Assembly: GCA_023333565.1 (NCBI GenBank)
Contig: JAJKFH010000913.1
Coordinates: forward strand, 124,001 to 188,000
From: Puffinus mauretanicus
Taxonomy: Eukaryota; Chordata; Aves; Procellariiformes; Procellariidae
DNA: 64,000 nt
Direction: 5' to 3'
Shown: positions 26,283 to 37,000 of the stretch, piece by piece
Layout of the letters: each line of letters starts with the position of its first letter
How positions within the stretch are numbered: the first letter of the stretch is position 1
Position numbers and translations under genes: made by a program
Notes under the pieces: generated by a model
What the model saw: only the letters and a program-made list of their open reading frames with translations
What the model was told of the DNA's origin: nothing
Databases searched by the model: none

Positions 26283-28400
26283 GCCTATATATGCAGTAAG
26301 TTAGTCTGCACACTGCTGCAAAATAAAAATTGTATTCTGACCCTGTGTAAATTCCAGTGTGAGTGCAGATTCAGAAGTGTTACTCAGAACATAATCTAAG
26401 AAGAGCCGAGTACTAAGTCTCACCACATGGTAGCATTGTAGTAGCATCATAAGATGCTAATGAGCACCAGGAGACGTTTGTATCAGATTAACTGTTGACC
26501 TCTTCAGCACAAGTTATATAAAATAAATAGCCCAAGGTAATGTTAGATCAAGGGATATTGCACAGGTTTAATCAACCAAATCACTTTTCAGTTAAACTGG
26601 CTCTGTTTAATTATATGTTTTTATTATTTTTATCATTTCATCAATAGGAGACTGAAATGTGTTGTCTATACTAAGTGGGATGATTAGGCTGCCTATAACC
26701 CCGTTAGGCTATTGACATAATGGAAATATTAAGACAGATTCCTTTGGGAATGTCGAAGCTGTTAAAGATGGCCCCTGCCAAAGTCCTAAACTCCATTTCA
26801 GCTACTGCCTTAATTTTAGTGCTCTGGAGATTTTGATTAAAATGAGCATAGAAGTTAAGGTTACAGTAACCCCTGAAATAGCATTGGTCATCATCAGAGA
26901 TGTGTTTGGTGTGCCTCATTTTTTTATTAAGTATCGTAGGTTTCTGCAAAAATGGGTTTATACAACACTGCTGAGTAATGTCCGTATGTATTCTAAATAT
27001 TTGGTGTTTGCAGTCATGTTTTTTGCATTTTTACAATGCCACACGGCCCTAAATAACTTGATATTTGCTCTTCTAAGTATTTTTTTAGGCCCAAGATATA
27101 TGATGGAGAACAAGATTTCATGTTATGTTGTCCCATAAATATTTCTATATGAAAAAGAAAAAAGAAAGGCAGAATGTTTTCATGCCATTTGACTCCCTGT
27201 CATGTATATATGCTAAATTTAAGAAGAAATTTATAGAAGGCAGGCATGTGCTAAAATGTGCTATGTTCTGAAGAAATATAGGAAAGCCCCTGACATTTAT
27301 AATCTGAAGTCTTGATTCATCAAAGAAAAATTTAACAAAAAGGGAGGCTAAATATTGCTTGCTCTATGCATTTCTTCCTGGGAAGGAGATTTCTCACTGT
27401 AGCATACTCCTTAATGTTGCACTCAATAGTACAAAATGACACAAAATATGAAAAACAACAACAGAAAAATAGACTTAAAACAGGTCTAAAAGTGAATTAA
27501 GCTCTCTTAGCATAATGAAGTTTATTGCTTGAAATTGTTACTAAAAAACTCTTACAAAAGGATACAGAATTGTAGTAGGAGTCATTTAATAAAATCATAT
27601 GACCCGTTTTTTTCTGGGAGATCAGGTAATATGAGCATCATGTTTCCTTCTGACTATGAAAGACTAATAGGAAATTTTTCTTACACAAAAAAGAGCGCTC
27701 TCGTAGATTATGGACAGAGGAGTAATGTTAAACTCAGGATTAACACTACTGAATGATGCCTGAGTAATCTGAATAGTACTGAATAGTGCACCATCCTTTG
27801 CACACGCACAAAAACCCCAACTACTTATCAGAAAGTTACTCCCTTGTTCATCTACACATATACAGCAATTTAAAAAATCCAGACCAAAAAATGAAGTATA
27901 AATTCTGGCAATGTAAAACTATGGCTTTATGCCCAAATGCATCTGGAATAACGATAAATAATTTTAGAAACTACCTACTTATTAATAATAATTATATTCA
28001 TTCTAATAGCACAAAACCAAATAACTATTGCTTGTAATATTTCATTTTCAAAACATTCTTCTGGTGCCAAGCCTGTAGTCTGATTTAAAAATTGTTTCCC
28101 CAGTTTTGCATAATTTTAAAGCTTGGTCTGGGGTCCAACTCATGTGAAAAGTTGGAAATGAAGTACTAGAATACTTTAAAAGTAATTTTGAAATGTTCTG
28201 TAAATCTATTTATTCAGTCATTTTTGTCTGTTTTAAGGCATGAAACTTTAGTAAATAAAGTGAAAATGTTGCTACTGGATCCAGCGAATCCAAAAAGATT
28301 GAACAATGGCTACAAAGGAGTCTCTGTAGTTCTAGTAACAGGATTATACAGTTCTGGAGTCTATTTTCAGATATGTTAAATCAAAACACCCACACATGCA
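26283..28400. other. Noncoding DNA, no gene seen
   Basis: Very AT-rich. Frames up to 101 codons (26833-27138, plus) contain hydrophobic phenylalanine/leucine runs that come from T-rich composition. A 7-bp hairpin (TAGCATC, four bases, GATGCTA) lies at 26442-26459. Nothing else is supported. Confidence 0.7.
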
Positions 28401-28424
28401 CCCCCCCCCCCAAAAAAAAAAAAA
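28401..28424. repeat. Adjacent C11 and A13 homopolymers
   Basis: Eleven C residues (28401-28411) run directly into thirteen A residues (28412-28424). Such junctions are prone to length polymorphism and sequencing error. I see no SINE or LINE body next to the A run that would make it a retroposon tail. Confidence 0.85.
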
Positions 28425-29159
28425 GATAAGGCAATTTCTAGTCATTGCAATTGCTCAGCATATAGCAACTATCTGAAATTATCCTTGAATACACAAAAAG
28501 ATTCAATTGGGTTTATATCAAGGATTCATGATGTCTGTCATGCCTTCAGTGGTGTGATTTTAGTGAGAGCCAGTAACTGATTCTGACCTGAGACAGATTG
28601 TAACGTCTTCTCAAAGTTTTTGAAATTTTAATAAGTATTTTAAGTACCGTTTTGGAGTGTTAGTTTCATTCTGAACCATTTTCCAGGTTTATGCGAGTCA
28701 GCCATGTAGTAATATTAATATAGATCAGTACATAAACCAGTTGCATATCTTCACTGTACAGTAGCAACACATTCAATTATGAAATAATGATAAAGAACTA
28801 GTGATACGTTTTATATCAACTGCACCTTCGTTTGCTGTCAACATACGACTTGCAGCCAGCCAGCCGTATGTGATCAGATCAGATAGGACCGAACCCTCAG
28901 AAATGCTGTGCGTGTTTTCTGCTTTTCAGGATTTGTCCTTCAGTGATAACCCCAGAGATGTGATGACCCAGAGCTCTGAAAATGCATGTCAGTTCATAAG
29001 GGCAATACATAACTGCAAAGTTCTGGAGTTGCAGGCGGGCACAGAATTTGTGGTATATTGTGTCATGTAACAAATTGCCAAAGGGTTTAAAGATATACCA
29101 CAGCTGCTGATGCCTCGTTGTCCCTTCCCTTCGTTATCTCTTATCTGCCATGTCTGCTT
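28425..29159. other. Noncoding DNA with one exon-like frame
   Basis: Mostly anonymous. An 89-codon plus-strand frame (28801-29070) contains a good splice-acceptor-like sequence ending at 28929 (TTTTCTGCTTTTCAG). After it, 46 codons stay open to a TAA at 29068-29070. Reading this as a terminal exon is only a possibility: there is no protein similarity that I recognise and no partner exon is visible. Confidence 0.3.
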
Positions 29160-29265
29160 TCAATAATCACAATTATTATCTAAATAAGTCAAAGCATGCA
29201 AATCCCTGCCTGGTGACTGGCTGCCTGTCACTCTTAGTCATTCAAAGAGCAAGGATTTGCATAGT
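29160..29265. promoter_or_regulatory. Possible regulatory patch with inverted octamer sites
   Basis: ATGCAAAT at 29196-29203 and ATTTGCAT at 29255-29262 are perfect POU-factor octamers in opposite orientation, 59 bp apart. TGACTG and CTGTCA words of the PBX/MEIS type lie between them. Octamers also occur singly elsewhere in this AT-rich window (near 7338, 9850, 20646, 26238 and 39728), so the pair may be chance. Confidence 0.25.
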
Positions 29266-32200
29266 AACACTGGGCTTATTTCTCCAGAACTGTATTGTAA
29301 ATATGCCAGTTATCTACTCTGGATGCTACAATCATTTTTTCTGATTGGCTTCTGAATTCAGATTTCTCAAGCTACTTTACAGCAATGTAAACACAATATT
29401 AACTTTTTAGGTAAGGCAAAGAATTCCAAAACTTACTTAAAAAAAAAGGAAAATCAAAAAAATAAAGAGTTAGGGTCCAAGGGAGGTTATTGTGTCTTGA
29501 GTGATTTATGACTCATTTCTTTGTTTTCCAATCCATAATAGCATAGAGGCCATCAATGCTCTTCTTTCAGGATTTACTCTAACATACATGTTTTCATTTA
29601 CAGTATTTGTTGACTTGTCTCTGTGTTCAGTACTGAAATGCTACAGATGCAAAAATAGAGTTATGCTTTAGAGAAGGGCCTTCATCTGTCAAGGGAAGAG
29701 GTGAAAGGCTGGGAAAAAGGAATGACAGGAGACTGGGAGGAAAGAGCAAATTAGCAGATAAAGGGAAAAAAGTGCTTTCCATTCTTTCAGGATTTTTACA
29801 GGCATTTTTATTTAAAGTGTGGATTGTTTAGTTTCCTGTGTCACATTAATAATTTCAAGCTTCTTCCTTTTCATAATAACGAAGTCCTGGGCTAGCAAGG
29901 GTGGGACCAGTAACCAGCAAGTTGTTTGCTGTGGCCCAGTTCTAGAAGGGAAGTTAGTTTTGCCATTAACTCTTTTAAAGCAGTAGAAATTTCTTTCACA
30001 TTGCTTTCTGCTCTAAATCTAGGTGATAGCTATGAAACATGATCTGCAGAGGTGGAACTAACCTCAACTTAAATATTACAGATGCTCAGGATTGCCTGTA
30101 GGCTGAAGTCCTACATGCACTTAATGACTCTTCCATGTTCTGTATGTAAATGTTTAAATGATTTCAATATTAATTCCTCTCATAAAGAAAGTTGTATTTG
30201 CAGAAATAAGGTATTCATGAATTACTTTTTGGACAAAAATGAAACAGTGATTACTTAAAAATACCTGGGGCTCCCATCGTCAGGCTTGAAGCAGTAACAT
30301 TTTCCAGACTCTTTATCACTATCTTTTTCATTAATATCAATGTGGTGATAGAACCTGAGTCTTGCAGTGATGTAGTGTCTGTGGAAATGTAAATAGCGAA
30401 TCTATTTAATTCGTTCATCCTTCAGAGTCCAGTTTACCAAGAAAGTAGGATCTTTTACTGTGTCCTAAATCCATCAGCCCGATCTCAATGCTGCAGAAAG
30501 GAATACTAATGCAGAATACCTGTTCTGATTTTCTCCATGATGAAACCTTTCTTTGTGTGTGGTTTTTTTAAACACTATGGATGATCTCTCAGGGTCAATC
30601 CAAGGATACCCATGCCCTATATATTACCTTTATCCTTGTAGTATTCCCGTGTAGTAGATTTGCTTATGTATCCTGGATTAAGGATAAAGCATTTCAATCT
30701 GATGAAATCTTGGTCAGATGCATAGGGTGCCACAGCAGTGAGTTCTTCATTCATTTAAAAGTTTGTTTGTTTATGCCCGTGTAATAAAAGATGAAAAGAA
30801 GACTTTTTTGCCAGTGGGGGATATCTCTTAAAAGAATTCAGGATGTTTTTGATGTTCTTGAAGTTATGAAGTTGCATTCAATTTTGCATAAGCAAAATTC
30901 TGCTGAAATACTGGAGATGGTCAGAGTCTTCCTTTCAGTGTTAGGTTCCTTCCATGGCAGGTACAATCCGCATGTTTTCCCTGTTCTGACTCAAAAGCAG
31001 GAAAGGAAGATCCTGTCTCCTCAGAGGAAGGAGTGTTGGCAGAACGTGGGGCACAGGTGTTTTGTAGGGGCAGCTTTTGTTTGCTGGTTGTGGCCTTTAT
31101 TCCCCTTTACTTCAGTATTTGCTCCAACATTTCCCTTTGCAGAATCTCTGAAGATTTAACCTGGAAAACAAACAAATTACACCCAAACCGAATTTACTTT
31201 GACAGAAAGCTGAACAGATGCATCGGGGTTGGTGATGAAAGCCTGCCTTGGTTAGAGGATGGCAGCAAGCCTTCAAACTAAATCTATGGGATTTTGAGGC
31301 GGATTCACACACTATAGATGTAGCCTGAAATTGTAAGTCTGGCAGCTCACTCTTACTGAGTCCATGTGAGCCCGCTGCCCGCAGTCCTGTGCATGATTCA
31401 GTGCCAAAGCAACTCTAAGCCTCCCTGCTCCTCATAAAGGGGAAAAATTCAGTTTACTAAGCTGCATCCCTGGCTAGCTTCTCAGATTTATACCGTCAAA
31501 TAGGTCCTGAAGTTACAGTGACACTGTTAGGTTTCCTTGACAAATGAAAAACCTGGCTCTCTTTCGTTGATTGTTTTGGTTTTTTTTTTAATATTATTTT
31601 CCAGGAGGGCAATATTATTCTAAAATGTTTTTTAAGCCCATGTTTGAGGTTAGCCAAAGAGAGCTCAATATGACTTACATAATGTATGGAGCAGTGGCCT
31701 CCTGAGGGCATTGTTTCAAGCACATCATTTTTCAAGAACTCCAGAACACTACTTATTGATGTTTTAGAGGTGCACAAAAGCTTGAAACGCTGACTATTTT
31801 GTAGCTAATTTATTCCCTTGCTGCATGCTAGCCTAGCAACCATACTGACTGAACGGGTCATATTTTTCACCATGGGTGAAGCTCAGCTTTAGGGAAGGGC
31901 TCATTCTGAATGGCCTGCTCTGAAATTCACTGTGAAAGAAATTAAACTGCAATTCATGGGAGCAAGCCGCCTTTCCTAAAGCCTTCAGTGGGCTCATGCT
32001 TTAACAGACCAAATAACAAATGCGCTTTTTTGGAGACAAGGGAAAGTACAGTAAGTTGAGAGGTATTTGGAGTTCCTGAACTGCTGCTTTTTAAAAAAAT
32101 CCATCCCTCTCAGACCCCCTGCCACATAGAACCTAAAGGTGTTTTTCTCCTTTTTAGCAAGGAGACACAGTTATGCATTATTCAAACACTGGGGCTTTGG

Positions 32201-33064
32201 TAGAAAACCGACAAACCTCATGAATACCTTTTGGTTAGGTTGTTAGCAAGAATATAGGCAATCCTATCTTTACAAGACTTAAGTTACTGTTTGTCTCCTA
32301 GTTCTGAGTAATTTGGTATAATGAGTACAATGCAGTCTTTGGCCTTATAAGTGCTATTAAGATCAAATTATTCGTGCTTATTATTTTCTGAATTACTTCC
32401 TTAATGGTCTCCATCTTTTCATAAATCCTGTACAAAATATTTATAAAGTACATTCCAGTTGCCACTTTGCCAGTAAACATATCAGAACAATTCTTCCTAG
32501 TGTTGCAGACTAACCCTGTTGGATTACAGAGGAGGCAAACCTGCAAAAGCAATCCTGTATGTTGAAGATTTGCTCTTTTTCTGGGAATTTGCAATGTCAG
32601 ATATTAAATAACATCTAGTTTTCAGGGTACTGTTCATCTTGTGTTTTCTTCCATGTGGAGAAAACTTCATACACACGTACATTGCTATTCTTCTGACTGT
32701 TTTTGGACAGTGCTGTTAATTCACAGATTTCCGTGCATGTCAAAGAGAAAAATATTTATTGTTACCTGTTTTTAAAAGATGATGGGAAGATAAGGTAGCG
32801 AAAAGCCAATGTAAGAAAACAAGAATATCATACACACTTGAATCATGTGGTCCACCCTGTGCTGCTACCAATCCAGTAATGCACGCCAGTGGAAGTGGCA
32901 GGGCAATTACAGCATTAGTCTCAATCTTGCCTCTTTTAGCAACTGTTTTGGGAACTTACCGAGACACAGATTTAATTCAGGTTTGGGATGTTATGCTCCT
33001 TGATGAACATACTTTCCCCAGATTTGTCTAGATTTTGTATAATTTTTACTTTACAATATCCTGT
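29266..33064. other. Noncoding DNA, no gene seen
   Basis: No gene seen. A 122-codon plus-strand frame (30791-31159) is anonymous and overlaps another frame in a different register. At 31800-32080 the sequence is compositionally even, without simple repeats, and contains an RFX-like CCTAGCAAC half-site, so it may be a conserved noncoding element. That is a guess. Confidence 0.65.
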
Positions 33065-33395
33065 GATTCTGAATTCCACAACTTAACTGTTGGTTTTATG
33101 AAAAAAATACATCCTTTTTTTTTAAAGTTGTTGCCTGAAAAGTTGATGGGCCACCACATGGTTCTTTTGTAGAGAGAAACTGTGAGTAATCACTCACTAT
33201 TCACACAGTTCTAATTATATAGCTATGAGATTTTCCTTCCCTCTCATTGAGTCTTTTCCAAAGTGATGCCTATTACTCAATTTAGTCTTTCCTGGTATGA
33301 AATGTATTCCGTTTTCCAGTCATTTTCACAAATCTTCTCTATGCCTTTTTCTAAAGAGTTTTACTGTATCATTCTGAATTAGGTGAGCGGAAGTT
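33065..33395 (-). mobile_element. Old CR1-type LINE fragment
   Basis: The plus strand here follows, in order, a text I remember from CR1-family copies in turtle, crocodilian and bird genomes read on their antisense strand. It opens with GAATTCCACA and a TTAACTGT word, then GTTGCCTG, a GGTTCTTTTGT segment, a TTGAGTCTTTTCCAAAG segment, TTTAGTCTTTCCTGGTATG, and a TTCTCTATGCCTTTTTC segment. In CR1 the sense strand of this stretch encodes the C-terminal end of ORF2, the endonuclease/reverse transcriptase polyprotein, and the 3' region. The copy is heavily diverged with small indels, so it is a dead fossil. No 3' tail of short repeats is visible. The family call is from memory; boundaries are approximate. 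Confidence 0.65.
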
Positions 33396-34175
33396 CTGTT
33401 TGACTGAGGGATTTTTCAGAGCATTGAAATGATTTCTTCCAGGTGAAATACTCTTATATAGGAAAGGCTTTTTCATAAAAAATACACAGAGAAATATAAT
33501 GTCTGTAAGTGGAGGCCTCTCATAAGTTTATGTACATTCAACATTACCCCCTTTTGAGGTACTATCTTATTACATACCTTGGAAGCCTCGCCATTGGGAC
33601 CAAAAGTTTATATGCGTTTTTCTTGACCAGAACAAGAGTGTTTAGAGCATTATTCAGCGTAAGTGTAGCTGGGGGGAGAGGGTTTTCAAAAAATGGAACC
33701 TAAGAGAGCAGCAGTACTGACGTAAATTTTAAGGAAAAAGATATGAATTTTAGGTTACTTTTTTTGGCACATGAATGGTATCTTGTCTCTGGTGTGAGCA
33801 CCAGGACACCACCATTTGTTTTCATATTCCTGTGCCAATCAGAATTTACTGCAACTGTTACAAAAGGTACTCACACTCTTCTTTGTCAATTTATTACTCC
33901 TCTTGACATTTTATCGGTAAATCTTTTCTTCACTAAAAAGCTAATTCTCACGAAGAAAAAGAAATTTCCAAAGCAGTCCATTTCTGTTATAGATATATCA
34001 GGCTTAATGGTTTTCTAATGCTTGAATTTATTTATTGCAAGTCTTCCACAGCTCTGTGCCTAATCAAGTTGAAATGTAAAGATGTTGCTAATATGGAAAC
34101 AGTATTGCTATTTCTTATTATCTGCGTATATTACTTTTATTTTAGAGCTTTAGACCACTTCTATGGGTGTTTGGT
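33396..34175. other. Noncoding DNA, no gene seen
   Basis: AT-rich sequence with anonymous frames of up to 91 codons. I see no transposon continuing from the CR1 remnant on either side. Confidence 0.65.
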
Positions 34176-34227
34176 GTTTTTTTTTTTGGTTTTTTTGTTT
34201 GTTTGTTTGTTTTTTGTTTTTTTTTTT
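34176..34227. repeat. T-rich tract with (GTTT)n core
   Basis: About 52 bp of almost pure T broken by G residues, with a run of consecutive GTTT units in the middle (about 34197-34210) and a long T run at the end. It is low-complexity DNA. It could be the remnant of an A-rich retroposon tail on the other strand, but no element body is recognisable beside it. Confidence 0.85.
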
Positions 34228-36939
34228 AAATCATGCAGAGAGTATTGCTTGATTACTTAGATCTGTAACAAGTGAAACACAGAAACAGGAGCCAGAAGCA
34301 GCCGTAGTACCCATCCCTGTTTTCTCCATCACTGTCCCAGCAGCTGGGCTGCATTGGGGGTAGTCCACTAACACCGCTGAAGTACTTTTCTCTAACATAG
34401 TTTCTGGAAACAAAACACAGCAAGAAGAGTCTTAAGAAATATTGATAATAATAAGTGTCCTGCATGATTTTGTTATTAGGAGTTAGTTGGGCTAGATCAG
34501 TCCAAAGAAGTGGGAAAAGTTTTCAAGACACAAAGGGTAGATAAATAGCAGTGGAGTCAGATAGTAGTGAGGCTTTGTTTCCTTTTTATTCCTTAAAAAC
34601 TGCCCTCTGCGGTACAGGGTTTTTTTTCTATTCTGTTTTACGTCTCTGCATATTCTCACATATGTTGCAGAGCTATGGGGGTTATGCATTATGTCTCAAG
34701 GACTTGAGATTATCTCTAACTTCACATTATTACATCCCATCCTGATTCATTTCCGGACACACTTATTGTTTCCCATTGAAAGCTGGTTCCTTACTAATCA
34801 TCACGCTCAGACTCTAGATACAGTGTCTTCCTCTGATAAAACGGTGTCATTCAGGGGAAGATGAAATGGTAATTACAATCAGAGTTCAAGCTAGCAGGAG
34901 ATGGAGCACAAATTAAAAGTGCTAAATCTGTAGCATTTTGATTATCTGAAAAGTTCCCAAATTTTGCAGCAGAGCTGCATTTAAATATGTAGCAAAGTGG
35001 CTCCTTGTAAATCAAGTCATAATTGTTCAGCTCTAGGTTGCAGGAGCCGATTTCAATTTTCTACTTCTCTACAGAATTCTCAGCTTTGATTAAGAGCAGA
35101 GGTATGAATAATGGGCTTCCCCCCATTAAATACACAGTCAGGAGAAAAAAGAAACAACAGAGTATTCAAGATGCGTTGTACAAAGTTGCAAGATACATAT
35201 AACATTTCTTTTAAAATTGAGATTAAATTCCAGTCCTATAAGTATGCAGTCTCACTTATTGAAGTGTGAAATGAGAAGGATAATGACTCTCTGTAATATC
35301 AATGTCCACCTCAGATACGTCTATGGGGTTCAGTAACATTACAGTAGTCGCTATAGGGCATTTGAAAATGATTTAGATTAAGCTACTTCAGAAGATACTG
35401 GTGCAAGGTTTGTCCGTGAAAGGGACTGATAAAAAGCATTTTACCAACAAAAGCGCCCATTAAATGCCATGTAAAATGTGTGATTTGTTAGAATCTTGGC
35501 TAGTGAATTTTACCAGGTTCTTTAGGCTTTTACAAATGGAAACTAGCCACTTCTGACCACAGGCAAGTATATTTTCTGGGCAGACATGGCTGTTCGGAAA
35601 CTCCAGTGATCACATTTATCTGGTCATTGTTCTGGTTCTGTATTACATATGAATTATGTTTTCATAGATACCAAAAATACATCTGCATGGCTTCTAGTGC
35701 TTCTATAGTTTTGATCTTCTCTTCTTTGAACTGTAAAGATTTTGCCATAGAAGATTATGTCTATCTCAGAGAAATTTCAGAAGCATACTATCTTTTATTT
35801 CAAAAGGAACAGTGTTACTATTATGGATAGAGAACTTGGAAAAACTCTATTTTGTTTAAATATTTTATCTTAAACATGTTTACAGACCTATGAATATGCT
35901 TGCTTCCTGGATGGTTCTTCTACAAAATACGATTGGTGTTAAAGTAAAAAAGTCACGTAACGTTAAGAGGATAGTAGTGTGGTGACTTTGCTGTGCTCAT
36001 TAATTTCTCAATGTAATACAATGTAATACCTGTGATCTTTAGTTAACCAGTATTTTTTTTATCAGAAAAATAAGCAGTGTAGGAATTTAATAAACTGTCT
36101 AGAGGACTCTCTTTGCAGCAACTGGCTATACTGAATTTGTTGGTAGATATGGTTCTTCACTGAATAGCTAGCAGATTTCTTCAGCTGTTACAAGATGCTA
36201 TTTTAAGTCTTTCATTTTCAAACGCTAAATGTAAATAAAGTTGCATAGAACATTGGTCAGAAAAGGTTTAGATAATATTGTCTAAAATCAGATTGCAACT
36301 TTCCCAGTGGCTGCTGGGGCTTCATCTCTTCCCTCCCTAAAACCACTGGCCAATGCCAATGCTGCGCAAGTTTCTGTGAAATGTGCTGTAGTCACAGCTG
36401 GGCAGCCATGCGCCCATTTAGTCTGTGCCAGCCCTGCCGAGAGATGTGGCAGAACTGCATATAGTGGGAGACTTCAGAAATGAGGAAAGAAGGTCTTGAG
36501 AGGGGGGTGAGTTGTGCAAGTATTTCAAATTTTGATGTATATGTACTAACACAGAACAGCAGCACATCAGGAACCTTTGCTAGAAATGCAGCATAATTTT
36601 AGTGACAGCTTTAACAGTGTGATAACTATGTGAATTAAAATAACAATTGCTTCATCTAATCTCATGCATCAGCATGAAAACTGATCACCTGGAGGACTCA
36701 GGCAGAGGGGGGGATTGCCCTGTATGTACAGCATAACACAGTTAGCCACATGTAACATAAGAAGCTTTTGCCTGCAGACAGAATATACTTGAATAGGTGG
36801 AACAATAGTATGGCAAATCCTATGATCCTATGAAATGTTCAGAATAATTGATTTCTTTTCATTTCTCTCCTTTTTTTTAAACGAAGTGGAGAGCGGGGAG
36901 TTTAGCTGCTTGATTCCCATTAAAGCTAACCAAGAATGT
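34228..36939. other. Noncoding DNA, no gene seen
   Basis: No gene seen. Two overlapping minus-strand frames (34231-34413 and 34253-34465) are shadows of each other with no known product. An exact tandem duplication of AATGTAATAC lies at 36010-36029. At 36816-36832 the words ATCCTATGATCCTATGA resemble the short repeated tail of CR1 elements, but no CR1 body precedes them. Confidence 0.65.
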
Positions 36940-37000
36940 TTCACTAATTGTAACGTTACAGGGATTTGTAATTGATTTGATTGAGTTTAATTGATTTACT
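36940..37000. promoter_or_regulatory. Possible homeodomain-site cluster with 12-bp palindrome
   Basis: TGTAACGTTACA at 36949-36960 is a perfect 12-bp palindrome. Nine bases downstream, TAATTGATTT occurs twice in direct orientation (36969-36978 and 36988-36997), exactly 19 bp apart, with a TGATTGAG word between. TAATTGATT is a homeodomain/PBX-type core, and 19 bp puts both sites on nearly the same helical face. The sites are seen; an enhancer role is inferred. Confidence 0.35.

Noticed and set aside
36816..36832. CR1-like repeated tail (CCTATGAT units)
   Set aside because: Only two short units and no CR1 body upstream on the plus strand.
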